Shown here piece after piece: positions 1-7,723 of a stretch of DNA of 46,313 nucleotides. Below the pieces are notes generated by a model. That model saw nothing but the letters and a program-made list of their open reading frames with translations. It did no database searches and was not told the DNA's origin. This DNA is from Actinomadura rubrisoli (GTDB lineage Bacteria; Actinomycetota; Actinomycetes; Streptosporangiales; Streptosporangiaceae). Both the position numbers and the translations under genes were made by a program. The stretch is from positions 1 to 46,313 of the forward strand of contig NZ_SMKU01000028.1 of assembly GCF_004349215.1 (NCBI RefSeq), in the 5' to 3' direction. Position 1 is the stretch's first letter; every line of letters starts with the position of its first letter.

Positions 1-49
1 ATCGTAAAATGCGTTGCCCCTCCCGCCCCCGGATCGGCACTCTGATGGG

Positions 50-72
50 GCTTCCGGGAAATGCCCGGAAGC
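50..72. terminator. Perfect 9-bp hairpin upstream of the tRNA
   Basis: GCTTCCGGG (50-58) pairs perfectly with CCCGGAAGC (64-72) around a five-base loop. There is no T-run on either side. It most likely ends a transcript entering from outside the window, but a processing stem in the tRNA precursor is also possible. The remaining bases 1-49 contain no feature I recognise. Confidence 0.5.
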
Positions 73-91
73 TGGAGAATTGCCGGATCAT

Positions 92-162
92 TCCTTCGTA
101 GTTCAACGGCAGAACGCCGCGCCGTTAATGCGGAAATCCAGGTTCGAAACCTGGCGGGGGAG
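92..162 (+). tRNA. tRNA-Asn (anticodon GTT), with unusual C33
   Basis: A full cloverleaf folds over 71 bases. The acceptor stem is TCCTTCG with CGGGGGA, including two G-U pairs. The D arm is GTTC/GAAC with G18G19 in its loop, and U8, A9, A14 and A21 are present. The anticodon stem is CCGCG/TGCGG and the T arm CCAGG/CCTGG has loop TTCGAAA. The seven-base anticodon loop is CCGTTAA, so the anticodon is GTT (Asn). Position 33, nearly always U in elongator tRNAs, is C, and the variable loop has only four bases. CCA is not encoded. It lies 24 bp before an HNH endonuclease gene. It may be a divergent, low-activity or specialised Asn tRNA. Confidence 0.85.
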
Positions 163-186
163 CGGCACACGGTGGGGAGGTGACCG

Positions 187-627
187 GTGAACGTGCTCGT
201 CCTGAACGCGTCGTACGAGCCCTTGCAGAAAGTGGATCTGCGGCATGCCATCCGCATGCTGGTCCGCGAGGTGGCCGTCGTCGAGGAGGCCGAGGAGGGC
301 CGGACCATCGGCCCCTTTCCGGTGCCGCGGGTCCTGAGGCTGGTCAGGTACGTCGCCATGCGCTGGCGGCACGGCAGGCGCCCGCCGTGGAGCAAGCGCG
401 GGGTCTACCTGCGCGACAGGGGCCTCTGCGGCTACTGCGGCCGGCGCGGCGACACCGTCGACCACGTCCACCCGCAGTCGCGCGGCGGCGGCGACACCTG
501 GGAGAACACGGTGCTGGCCTGCGGCCGGTGCAACAACCGCAAGGGGGACCGGACGCTCGCCGAGGCCGGGCTGCGGCTGCGCTGGGAGCCGCGGGTGCCG
601 CGCTGGGAGGACCTCGTCGGGCCGTGA
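187..627 (+). CDS. HNH endonuclease (5-methylcytosine-restriction-like, actinobacterial family)
   Basis: A 146-residue protein of the HNH nuclease superfamily. The N-terminus MNVLVLNASYEPL is characteristic of a small HNH family I know from many actinobacteria. The zinc-binding/catalytic ββα-metal fold is at residues 81-119: C81xxC84, D92-H93, N107 and C112xxC115 followed by NN and K119. Metal-dependent DNA cleavage is therefore likely, but the target is unknown. The GTG start at 187 is set by a strong GGGAGGTGA about five bases upstream. No methylase or other restriction gene is adjacent, so classical restriction-modification is not supported. The gene sits alone between tRNA-Asn and a strong hairpin, so it may be cotranscribed with the tRNA. 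Confidence 0.9.
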   Translation: MNVLVLNASYEPLQKVDLRHAIRMLVREVAVVEEAEEGRTIGPFPVPRVLRLVRYVAMRWRHGRRPPWSKRGVYLRDRGLCGYCGRRGDTVDHVHPQSRGGGDTWENTVLACGRCNNRKGDRTLAEAGLRLRWEPRVPRWEDLVGP

Positions 628-636
628 CCGGGGGGA

Positions 637-668
637 GGGGCCGGACCGCCGCGAGGCGGTCCGGCCCC
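637..668 (+). terminator. Terminator-like hairpin after the HNH gene
   Basis: A perfect 14-bp stem (637-650 with 655-668) closes a GCGA loop ten bases after the HNH stop codon. No U-tract follows, as is common for high-G+C actinobacterial terminators. It separates the HNH unit from the AT-richer stretch at 690-780. Confidence 0.7.
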
Positions 669-785
669 TGAGGCGTCCGGCGTAGTCCCAGAGTGACTCT
701 ATGTGTTTTTAGAACCTTCTGAGGCTAAATGGGTGATTGTGGTAGCGTGCCGCCAATCTTCGAAAATGTTATCTAGGAGAGATCT

Positions 786-1811
786 GTGGCGGCCCACGAC
801 CCCCTCGGCAGGACGGAGCGCCCCTCCGGTGGGCGCAAGGCGGCGAAGCGCCTCGCGGCGCTCGTCCTCGCGGTCGGGGTGTCGGCGGCGCTGCCGCCGG
901 TGTCGGGGAGCGCCGCCCACGCCCCGCAGGCGCCGAAGAAGGACCTGAAGAAGGAGTACGCCAAGCTCAAGAAGCGCGCCGACGCCCTGTCCAAGGAGTA
1001 CCGCGGCGAGCTGGTCTCCCTGGAGCAGGCCAAGAAGGCCGCCGAGCGCGCCGGCGTCGACGCCGACCGGGCCGACCGCGACCTGGGCGCCGCCCGCGCC
1101 GACATCGCCCGCCTCGCCTCGTCCACCTACATGACCGGCCGGCTCGACATGGTCTCGATGGTCACCGCGGGCGAGCCCCGCGCCGCCATCCGGGAGGCCA
1201 CGGTCATCGAGCACCTCAGCCGCAACAACGGCCGCCGCGTCCAGAGCCTGCGGGACCTGGGCACCAGGGCGGCGCAGTCCGAGGCGACGGCCAAGAAGAC
1301 CCTGGACGAGGTGCGGCACGAGATCGAGGACCTGGAGGGCCAGCGCGCCCGCGTCCGGAAGCTGCTCGCCAAGTACAAGCCCGAGGCCCCCTCCGCCGGG
1401 TCGCCGTCCGGCGGCGGACGGCCCGACGGCGCGAGCGGCGCCAAGTCCCCGATCGTCGGCAACTCCATGACCGCCCGCATGCGGACGGCGATGCTGGCGA
1501 TCGACGGGAAATTCGGCCCGTTCCCCGCCATCGGCTGCGCGCGCCCCGGCGACCGGCAGGACCACGGCTCCGGCCGGGCCTGCGACTTCATGGAGAGCAG
1601 CGGCGGCAAGATGCCGAGCGGCTCGGCCCAGTCCCACGGCGACCAGGTCGCCCAGTACGTCATCAGCAACGCGTCCCGGCTCGGCATCAAGTACGTCATC
1701 TGGCGCCAGCGCATCTACGACATGCGCGGCAGCGGCGGCTGGCGCCAGATGGAGGACCGGGGCAGCGTCACCCAGAACCACTTCGACCACGTCCACGTCT
1801 CGGTCCTTTGA
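786..1811 (+). CDS. Secreted coiled-coil protein with M15-like (ARB_07466-type) C-terminal domain
   Basis: A 341-residue exported protein. Residues 1-45 form a signal peptide: a basic stretch, then the hydrophobic segment LAALVLAVGVSAALPPV, with cleavage near SAAHA. Residues about 50-195 are rich in Lys, Glu and Ala and predict a long coiled coil, like those of NlpC/P60 and peptidoglycan-hydrolase partners. A Gly/Ser/Pro linker follows. The C-terminal 120 residues carry an H/D motif (QDHGSGRACDF) and HFDHVHVS, the pattern of LAS/M15-type zinc peptidases. I infer a role in cell-wall remodelling. GTG at 786 has AGGAGA five bases upstream. Bases 690-780 are markedly AT-rich for the window and probably hold the promoter. 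Confidence 0.85.
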   Translation: MAAHDPLGRTERPSGGRKAAKRLAALVLAVGVSAALPPVSGSAAHAPQAPKKDLKKEYAKLKKRADALSKEYRGELVSLEQAKKAAERAGVDADRADRDLGAARADIARLASSTYMTGRLDMVSMVTAGEPRAAIREATVIEHLSRNNGRRVQSLRDLGTRAAQSEATAKKTLDEVRHEIEDLEGQRARVRKLLAKYKPEAPSAGSPSGGGRPDGASGAKSPIVGNSMTARMRTAMLAIDGKFGPFPAIGCARPGDRQDHGSGRACDFMESSGGKMPSGSAQSHGDQVAQYVISNASRLGIKYVIWRQRIYDMRGSGGWRQMEDRGSVTQNHFDHVHVSVL

Positions 1812-1815
1812 TCCG

Positions 1816-2652
1816 TTGGGCCACGACATCGAGCGGCCGTACGGCCCGCTGATCGAGACGACGCTGCGCGTCGCGTCCTGGAACGTGTGGGACCGGTATG
1901 GCCCCTGGCGCGAGCGCGAGACCGCGATCATCGCGACGCTCCGGGACGCCGCCCCCGACATCGTCGTCCTGAACGAGGCGTGGGAGGACGGCGAGGACGC
2001 CCAGGCCGACCGGCTGGGGGACGCGCTCCGCCTGCCCCACCGCGTGTTCCGCGGGGCGCCGTCCGACACGGACGCGGGCGGTCTGGCCGGGATCGCCGTC
2101 CTGTCCCGTTGGCCCCTGGGGCGGACGGGCGAGCGGCGCCTCGGCGACCAGGACGGCTGGGACGCCGGCTTCGCGGTGTCCGCCCGGGCGGACGGGCCGC
2201 GCGGCGCCGTGCAGGTCTTCGGCGTCGGCCTCGGCTGGAAGCTCGGCCACAGCGGGCAGCGCCAGCAGCAGGTCCGCGACCTCGGCGCGTACGTGCGCGA
2301 GACGGCCGCGACGGACGCCCCGCTTGTAGTATGCGGCGACTTCAACGCCGCGCCCGACAGCGACGAGATCCGCATGCTCACCGGCCGCGCCGCCGTCGCC
2401 GCGCGTGGCCTGGTCTTCTACGACGCCTGGGAGGTCGCGGGCGACGGCGGCCCCGGGCACACCTGGAGCAACGCCAACCCGTGGGCGCGGCCTGTGCTGT
2501 GGCCCGACCGCCGCATCGACTACGTCTTCTCCGCCTGGCCCCGCGCGGGCGGCGCCGGGCATCCCGTCCGGTGCGAGCTGCTCGGTGTCCGTCCGGTGGG
2601 CGGCGTGGTTCCGTCCGACCACTACGGGGTGCTGGCGGAGCTCAGGTACTAG
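1816..2652 (+). CDS. Endonuclease/exonuclease/phosphatase family protein
   Basis: A 278-residue member of the metal-dependent EEP fold (DNase I/exonuclease III/sphingomyelinase type). Visible motifs are SWNVWD near the N-terminus, NEAWED (metal-binding Glu), CGDFNAAPDS in the middle (catalytic Asp/Asn), RRIDYVF, and SDHYGVLAEL at the end (catalytic Asp-His). There is no signal peptide, so it is probably cytoplasmic. TTG at 1816 is four bases after the previous stop, implying translational coupling, and no other early start fits the frame. The substrate (DNA or phosphodiester) cannot be told. The 3' end overlaps the convergent oxidoreductase gene by 11 bp. Confidence 0.85.
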   Translation: MGHDIERPYGPLIETTLRVASWNVWDRYGPWRERETAIIATLRDAAPDIVVLNEAWEDGEDAQADRLGDALRLPHRVFRGAPSDTDAGGLAGIAVLSRWPLGRTGERRLGDQDGWDAGFAVSARADGPRGAVQVFGVGLGWKLGHSGQRQQQVRDLGAYVRETAATDAPLVVCGDFNAAPDSDEIRMLTGRAAVAARGLVFYDAWEVAGDGGPGHTWSNANPWARPVLWPDRRIDYVFSAWPRAGGAGHPVRCELLGVRPVGGVVPSDHYGVLAELRY

Positions 2653-3700
2653 CGCCGGGGTCGGTTACGGTGCCGTCTTGGGCGGAGCGGATCGCGGCCT
2701 CGATGACCTCTAGGCCGGTGATCGCGTCGCCTAGGTCGACGGGCGGGGGTCCCTCGCCGCGCAGCGCGCGTCCGACCCCGGCGTAGAAGTCCTGGTAGGC
2801 GCCGTTCTCGGTCGGCTCGGGGCGGTCGTCGCCCGGGGTGCCGAGGCGGCCGTACGCCTCGGGCGGCGTGACGCCGTACTCCGGGTCCTGCGGGGTGAGC
2901 CCGGCGCGGAGGGCGTTCTCCTGGCCGTCCATCCCGGACACCGTGTAGGCCGCGCGGCTGCCGAGGATCCGGAACCGGGGCCCGGGTCGCGCGGCCGTCG
3001 CACTCATCCACAGGTGGCAGCGGGTCCCGCCGCGGTGCGTCAGCGCCACGAACGCGTCGTCGGCGGCCGCCGCGCCCCGGCGGCGCGCGTCGACCTCCGC
3101 GTACACCCGCTCGGGACGGCCGAACAGGGCGACCGCCTGGTCGATCAGGTGGGGGCCGAGGTCGTGGAGGATCCCGCCCGCGTCGCGGGGGTCGCCGCTC
3201 TCCTTCCAGCCCGCCCTCACCTCGGGCCGCCACCGCTCGAACCGCGACTCCAGCCGCAGGACGTCGCCGAGCGCGCCCGAGGCGATCAGCCGCCACGCGG
3301 TGCGGTAGTCGCCGTCCCAGCGCCGGTTGTGGAACGGGATCACCGGCAGGCCCCGGACGGCGCTCAGCGCCGCCAGGGACCGGGCGTCCGCCGCGGAGGC
3401 CGCCGCGGGCTTGTCCACGACGACCGGGAGGCCCGAGGTCAGCGCCGTCCGGGCCAGCGGGACGTGCTGCCGGTTCGGCGCGGCGACCACCACCAGGTCG
3501 TAGGCGCCGGACGCCTCCCAGAGCCGGTCGGCGGCGGCGAGGACCTTCGCCTCCGGATACCGGTCCCGGACGGCCCGCTGCCGCTCCGGGTCCCCCGTCA
3601 CGACGGCGGCGAGGCGCAGGCCGGGCACCGAGGAGATGAGCGGGGCGTGGAACACCGAGCCGCCGGTGCCGTAGCCGATCAGCGCAACACGCAGGTCCAT
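2642..3700 (-). CDS. Gfo/Idh/MocA family oxidoreductase
   Basis: A 352-residue NAD(P)-dependent dehydrogenase of the glucose-fructose oxidoreductase/inositol dehydrogenase family. The N-terminal Rossmann fold has VALIGYGTGGSVFHAPLI. A DKP motif (VVDKPAAAS) replaces the common EKP nicotinamide-binding motif, a frequent variant. The C-terminal sheet domain holds DLGPHLIDQAV with the catalytic His. The start at 3700 begins directly with the Rossmann strand (MDLRVALIGYG); a longer frame exists upstream but adds only low-complexity residues. A sugar or cyclitol substrate is likely, but nothing nearby identifies it. Confidence 0.9.
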   Translation of the reverse strand: MDLRVALIGYGTGGSVFHAPLISSVPGLRLAAVVTGDPERQRAVRDRYPEAKVLAAADRLWEASGAYDLVVVAAPNRQHVPLARTALTSGLPVVVDKPAAASAADARSLAALSAVRGLPVIPFHNRRWDGDYRTAWRLIASGALGDVLRLESRFERWRPEVRAGWKESGDPRDAGGILHDLGPHLIDQAVALFGRPERVYAEVDARRRGAAAADDAFVALTHRGGTRCHLWMSATAARPGPRFRILGSRAAYTVSGMDGQENALRAGLTPQDPEYGVTPPEAYGRLGTPGDDRPEPTENGAYQDFYAGVGRALRGEGPPPVDLGDAITGLEVIEAAIRSAQDGTVTDPGAST

Positions 3701-3765
3701 GCCCGCATCATGACCGATGGCGCCCCGGCGTCCCGGCGGCGGGTCCGGCGGCAGGCGCTTCCAGG

Positions 3766-4167
3766 TCAGTAGGACTGGAGTTCGAGCAGGTTGCCACCGG
3801 GATCGCGCAGGTGGGCGGTCCGCAGCCCCGGCCCCCATCCGGGACGGTCCTGCGGCGCGGTCACGGGTGAGGCGCCGAGGCCGGTGAGGGCCTTGGCCGC
3901 CGCGTCGACGTCGTCCACGCGGAAGACGAGCATGGAACGGTCCTGCCCGGCGGTGGCGGGGAGATCCGCGGTGCCCACCGCCTCCGCCATCCTCGCCCGG
4001 CCCATCAGGACGAGCGCGCCCTCGCCCCGCAGGTCCCAGTCGGCGTACTGGGCCTCGGGCAGTAGCTTCGCGGGCCGGATGCCGAGCAGCTCGCCGAGCG
4101 CCGCCTCGTAGAACCGGGCGCAGGCGTCGAAGTCGTCCACCAGCAGGCGCGGGTAGAGCGCGTCCAT
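3766..4167 (-). CDS. VOC (glyoxalase/bleomycin-resistance fold) protein
   Basis: A 133-residue protein of the vicinal-oxygen-chelate superfamily with two βαβββ modules. The first runs from PRLLVDDFDACARFYE and the second ends in LRDPGGNLLELQSY, where Glu is the usual metal or ligand residue. The first expected His ligand is not evident, so enzymatic activity is uncertain and a binding or resistance role is possible. AGGAGG lies five bases before the ATG. It is divergent from a MarR regulator across only 57 bp, so it is the probable target of that regulator. Confidence 0.85.
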   Translation of the reverse strand: MDALYPRLLVDDFDACARFYEAALGELLGIRPAKLLPEAQYADWDLRGEGALVLMGRARMAEAVGTADLPATAGQDRSMLVFRVDDVDAAAKALTGLGASPVTAPQDRPGWGPGLRTAHLRDPGGNLLELQSY

Positions 4168-4193
4168 GCCGTCCTCCTATTCGTGGGGGCTCA

Positions 4194-4204
4194 CCAATGA
4201 TTGG
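4194..4204. promoter_or_regulatory. Inverted repeat in the VOC/MarR divergent gap (candidate operator)
   Basis: CCAAT-G-ATTGG is a perfect dyad in the 57-bp gap, 20 bp before the marR-type start. A second small dyad, GGGT-A-ACCC, follows immediately (4204-4212). MarR proteins bind short inverted repeats overlapping divergent promoters, so this is the likely autoregulatory site. Binding is inference. Confidence 0.5.
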
Positions 4205-4224
4205 GGTAACCCTACAATAATCGG

Positions 4225-4710
4225 ATGGACGAGACGGCGGAGACCGGGCCGGGGCGGCTGCCGCCCCGCCTGTTCGGCATCACGACGTTCGCGCTGGCCC
4301 AGGTCGGCCGCGCCGGCCGCGCCCGGATGGGCCGGATGATGGACGAGCACGGCCTGGGCCTGTGGCACTTCGCCGTCCTGGCCGCGCTGGACGACTCCGG
4401 GCACGCCTCGCAGCGGGAGCTCGGGACGCGGCTGCGCATCGACCCGAGCGACCTGGTCGAGGTGGTCGGGCGGCTGGAGGCCGCCGGGCTCGTGCGGCGC
4501 GACCGCGACCCCGCCGACCGCCGCCGCTATCTGGTCGAGCTGACCCCGGAGGGACGCGCGGAACTGGACACCGTCACCCGCCGCGCGGCGGATCTGGACG
4601 CCGAGCTCCTCGCCCCCCTCGACGCCGCCGACAGGGCCGCCTACGCGCGCATGACCCGGGTCCTGCTCACCCACCACGACCCGAGAGCGCGCCCCGGCAC
4701 CCCCTCGTGA
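4225..4710 (+). CDS. MarR family transcriptional regulator
   Basis: A 161-residue winged-helix repressor. The core includes LWHFAVLAALDDSGHASQ (helices 1-2), SQRELGTRLRIDPSDLVEVV (recognition helix) and the wing LVRRDRDPADRRRYLVELT with the conserved D-x-R-D-R-R-x-x-L pattern. It is divergent from the VOC gene and ends 12 bp before the convergent aldolase gene. The ligand is unknown; MarR/VOC pairs often respond to electrophiles or phenolics, but no sequence evidence decides this. Confidence 0.9.
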   Translation: MDETAETGPGRLPPRLFGITTFALAQVGRAGRARMGRMMDEHGLGLWHFAVLAALDDSGHASQRELGTRLRIDPSDLVEVVGRLEAAGLVRRDRDPADRRRYLVELTPEGRAELDTVTRRAADLDAELLAPLDAADRAAYARMTRVLLTHHDPRARPGTPS

Positions 4711-4722
4711 GCGAAGGGCGGA

Positions 4723-5517
4723 TCAGTCGAAGAGGTCGGGCTGCTCGCGGACGATCTGGTCGTGGAGGGGCTGGTAGTTGATCCAGCCGACCAGGTCGTT
4801 GCCGATCTGCTCGTGGGTGCGGACGGCGTCGTCGTGCTCGATCGGGACGACCCGGCCCGCGGCCTTCGCCAGCAGCTGCACCTGGCACGAGCGCTCCATG
4901 GTGATGAACCACCAGGCGGCGGCGTCCACGGTGTCGCCGACGGTGAGCAGGCCGTGGTTGCGCAGGATGACGGCCTTGTGGTCGCCGAGGGCGGCGGCGA
5001 TGCGCTTGCCCTCCTCCAGGTCGGTGACGACGCCGGTGTAGTCGTCGAACAGGCCGTGGTCCTGGTAGAACGCGCAGACGTCCTGCGTGATCGGCTCCAG
5101 CCGGCTCCCCAGCGCCGAGATCGCGCGGCCGTGCGTGGAGTGGCTGTGCGCGGCGGCGACGACGCCCGGCCTGGCCTGGTGGATCTGGGAGTGGATCGCG
5201 AACGCGGCCTCGTTGACCGGGTAGCGGCCCTCCACGACCTTGCCCGCGTGGTTCACCAGGATGAGGTCGCTGACCCTGATGTGCTTGAAGGACATGCCGA
5301 ACGGGTTGACCCAGAAGTGGTCGGTGCGCTCGGGGTCGCGGGCGGTGATGTGCCCGGCGACGCCCTCCTCGAAGCCGAGCCTGCCGAAGATCCGCAGCGC
5401 CGCGGCGAGCCGCTCCTTGCGGTGCTGGCGCTCGTCCTCGGCGTTGTCGAAGGCGGGCGGCAGCTTGAAGACCAGGTCGGTCGGCAGCTTGTCGAGGAAC
5501 TCCTCGTCAGCGGTCAT
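4723..5517 (-). CDS. Class II aldolase/adducin family protein
   Basis: A 264-residue protein of the zinc-dependent class II aldolase/adducin N-terminal family (fuculose-phosphate aldolase-like). Motifs include GHITARDPERTDHFWVNP, the metal-site AAHSHSTHGRA with two His, and a third His in ILRNHGLLTVGDTVDAAAW. Members cleave sugar phosphates or act on related substrates; this longer subfamily (MTADEEFLDKLP...) is common in actinobacteria with no assigned substrate that I know. ATG at 5517 has GGAGGA five bases upstream. It is divergent from a PucR-type regulator across a strong inverted repeat. Confidence 0.88.
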   Translation of the reverse strand: MTADEEFLDKLPTDLVFKLPPAFDNAEDERQHRKERLAAALRIFGRLGFEEGVAGHITARDPERTDHFWVNPFGMSFKHIRVSDLILVNHAGKVVEGRYPVNEAAFAIHSQIHQARPGVVAAAHSHSTHGRAISALGSRLEPITQDVCAFYQDHGLFDDYTGVVTDLEEGKRIAAALGDHKAVILRNHGLLTVGDTVDAAAWWFITMERSCQVQLLAKAAGRVVPIEHDDAVRTHEQIGNDLVGWINYQPLHDQIVREQPDLFD

Positions 5518-5607
5518 CGGCGTACTCCTCCGGCTCGTCCCGCCCCCACCGAACACCCGGCGGCGGGCCGTCCGCTAGGGCGGCGCGATCCAATCTCGGC
5601 CGGACCG

Positions 5608-5626
5608 GTTGTCCCGAACGGACAAC
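5608..5626. promoter_or_regulatory. 7-5-7 inverted repeat between aldolase and PucR genes (candidate operator)
   Basis: GTTGTCC and GGACAAC are perfect inverted arms around CGAAC. The centre lies about 29 bp before the pucR-type ATG and about 100 bp before the aldolase ATG. PucR/CdaR-type regulators bind dyads at divergent promoters, so this could serve both genes. Function is inference from position and symmetry. Confidence 0.55.
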
Positions 5627-5645
5627 GGGGGCGCAGAATGGGGGG

Positions 5646-6779
5646 ATGGAGCCCAGTGAAGGCGACCGGTTCCTGCGGCTGCTGATCGAGCGCAGCGACG
5701 ACCCGGTGGTGCTGGAGGCGGCGGTCCGCGCCGCCCGGGGCAGGTCGGACCTGGTCGCCGCGCTGCCCGAGGAGGAGACCCGGCGGCACACCCGCGCGCT
5801 CGTGCGGGGCGTGCTGGCCGCGCTGGAGACCGGCGGGCCGGACGAGGAGGTGCTGGCCGCGGCGGAGCGGCTCGGCTCCGACCGGGCCCGGCAGGGCGTC
5901 CCGGTCGCCGCGTTCCTGGACGGCTTCCAGGCGGGACGGGCCCACCTCGTCCAGGCGATCATCGCCGACGGGCGGCGGCTGGGCGTGCCGGAGGGCCTGC
6001 TGCTGGACGGCGTGTCCCGCGTCGACGAGATCACCACCCGGCTCGTCCACCGGATGGTGCACGCCCACCGGGTCGCCGAGCTGGAGATGGCCCGGACCGC
6101 GCGCGAGACCCACGTGCAGATGCTCCGGCGGCTCCTGCACGGGGAGGCCGTCCCGGTGCTCGCGCCGCTCGACCCGGCGGGCGCCTACCACTGCGTGGTC
6201 TCCGACGTCGGCGACCCGGCCGCCGCGGCGCGGCTGGAGACGCGGCTGACCGCCGCGGGCCCGGGGCTGTGCGGGCTGGTCGACGGGCGGTTCGCGGCGC
6301 TGGTCGCCCGGCTGCCCGGCCCGCCGCCGGACGGGCCGCTGCTGGTGGCCGCGCCGCCCGCCCGCCCGCACGAGGTCGGGCCGCTGTACGAGCTGGGCCG
6401 CCGGGCGCTGCGGGCGGGCGCCGCCGCCGGGCTCGCGGGGATGCGGGGGCTCGGCGACCTGGCCCTGCTCACCGTCACCGAGGCCGAGCCCGGCCTCGGG
6501 CGGCTGCTGGCCGCCGGGCTGCTCGGCGGCCTGGACCCCGGCGACCCGTTCCACGCCGAGCTGGCCGAGACCGCCCTCGCCTACCTCGACCACGGCGGCC
6601 GGATCGGGCCGACGGCCGCGGCGCTCCACGTCCACGGCAACACGGTCAAGTACCGGACGCGGCGGTTCCAGGAGCTGACCGGCCGCCCGCTGCTCGACCC
6701 GTCCGGCGGGGCGGCGGTCGCCCGCGCCGCCAACTGGTGGTGGGCGCTGCACCACTGGCTCGCCCAGGCGAGGGGCTGA
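5646..6779 (+). CDS. PucR-type helix-turn-helix transcriptional regulator
   Basis: A 377-residue regulator. The N-terminal about 150 residues are helical, with the RsbRD-like pattern VAAFLDGFQAGR and HRVAELEMARTARETH. The middle is a degenerate GGDEF-like region. The C-terminal PucR HTH is clear: LAETALAYLDHGGRIGPTAAALHVHGNTVKYRTRRFQELTG (first half of the motif near residue 300). It is divergent from the class II aldolase gene and probably controls it in response to a metabolite. No DNA-binding residues appear lost. Confidence 0.88.
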   Translation: MEPSEGDRFLRLLIERSDDPVVLEAAVRAARGRSDLVAALPEEETRRHTRALVRGVLAALETGGPDEEVLAAAERLGSDRARQGVPVAAFLDGFQAGRAHLVQAIIADGRRLGVPEGLLLDGVSRVDEITTRLVHRMVHAHRVAELEMARTARETHVQMLRRLLHGEAVPVLAPLDPAGAYHCVVSDVGDPAAAARLETRLTAAGPGLCGLVDGRFAALVARLPGPPPDGPLLVAAPPARPHEVGPLYELGRRALRAGAAAGLAGMRGLGDLALLTVTEAEPGLGRLLAAGLLGGLDPGDPFHAELAETALAYLDHGGRIGPTAAALHVHGNTVKYRTRRFQELTGRPLLDPSGGAAVARAANWWWALHHWLAQARG

Positions 6780-6853
6780 TCGGCCGGTCCGGATGATGGG
6801 ATGGATGCGGTGTCCCGGAGCGGGACGAGACGGATGAGACGACGGAGGAACCG

Positions 6854-7723
6854 GTGACCGCACCGCGGATCGGCACGGTGATGTGGCCCACCCAGTCCTG
6901 GCCGGAGGCCGGGGAGCTGTGGCGGCGGGCCGAGGAGCTCGGCTTCCGCCACGCCTGGGTGTACGACCACCTCGCCTGGCGCGGGACGACCCCCTGGTAC
7001 GACGCCTACACCACGCTCGCCGCGGCGGCCGCGGTCACCTCGCGGGTGCGGCTCGGCACGCTGGTCACCTCGCCGAACTTCCGGCACCCGGTGCCGACCG
7101 CGCACGCGATCAAGACGGTCGACCACGTGAGCGGCGGCCGCGTCACCATCGGCATCGGGTCGGGCGGGACCCGCCGCGCCTCCGACGCGGGCGTCCTCGG
7201 CGGCGGCGAGTGGACCCCGGGCGAGCGCGCCGCCCGGTTCGCCGAGTGGGTGGAGCTGCTCGACCGCCTGCTGCGCGAGCCCGAGACGACCTACGAGGGG
7301 ACGTACTACGCCGCCCGCGAGGTCGTCGAGGAGCCCGGCTGCGTCCAGCGGCCGCGCGTCCCGTTCGTGATCGCGGGGAACGGCCCGCGCGGCATGCGGC
7401 TCGCGGCCCGGTACGGCACCGGCTGGGTGACGAGCGGGCGCGCCGAGGGCCGCGAGCCGCGCGAGGTCGTCCGCTCCCGGCTGGAGGCCCTGCGCGCGGC
7501 GTGCGAGGCCGAGGGGCGCGTCCTGGACGACCTGGTCCTGCTCACCGGGTTCACCGATGAGCCCTGGCTGGAGTCGGCCGGGGCGTTCGCCGATCTCGCG
7601 GGCGCCTACGGCGAGCTCGGCGTCACCGAGGTCGCGCTGCACTGGCCCCGCCCCGGCACGCCCTGGGACGCCGACATGAAGGTGTTCGAGGCGGTCGCCG
7701 CCGAGCACGGGGAGGGACGGTGA
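6854..7723 (+). CDS. LLM class F420-dependent oxidoreductase
   Basis: A 289-residue luciferase-like TIM-barrel oxidoreductase. Key segments are WRRAEELGFRHAWVYDHL, VRLGTLVTSPNFRHP, GGRVTIGIGSGG (cofactor phosphate loop) and RPRVPFVIAGNGPRGMRLAARYGTGWV. Residue patterns favour F420 over FMN, as usual in actinobacteria. The substrate is unknown. GTG at 6854 has GGAGGAA four bases upstream. Its stop overlaps the start of the SMR exporter (GTGA), so the two are one operon; an enzyme/efflux pair may handle a toxic small molecule. Confidence 0.88.
   Translation: MTAPRIGTVMWPTQSWPEAGELWRRAEELGFRHAWVYDHLAWRGTTPWYDAYTTLAAAAAVTSRVRLGTLVTSPNFRHPVPTAHAIKTVDHVSGGRVTIGIGSGGTRRASDAGVLGGGEWTPGERAARFAEWVELLDRLLREPETTYEGTYYAAREVVEEPGCVQRPRVPFVIAGNGPRGMRLAARYGTGWVTSGRAEGREPREVVRSRLEALRAACEAEGRVLDDLVLLTGFTDEPWLESAGAFADLAGAYGELGVTEVALHWPRPGTPWDADMKVFEAVAAEHGEGR

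Noticed and set aside
690..785. Possible c-di-AMP (ydaO-type) riboswitch before a cell-wall enzyme
   Set aside because: The leader is only about 100 bases and lacks the long conserved pseudoknot blocks of that class; only AT-richness is visible.
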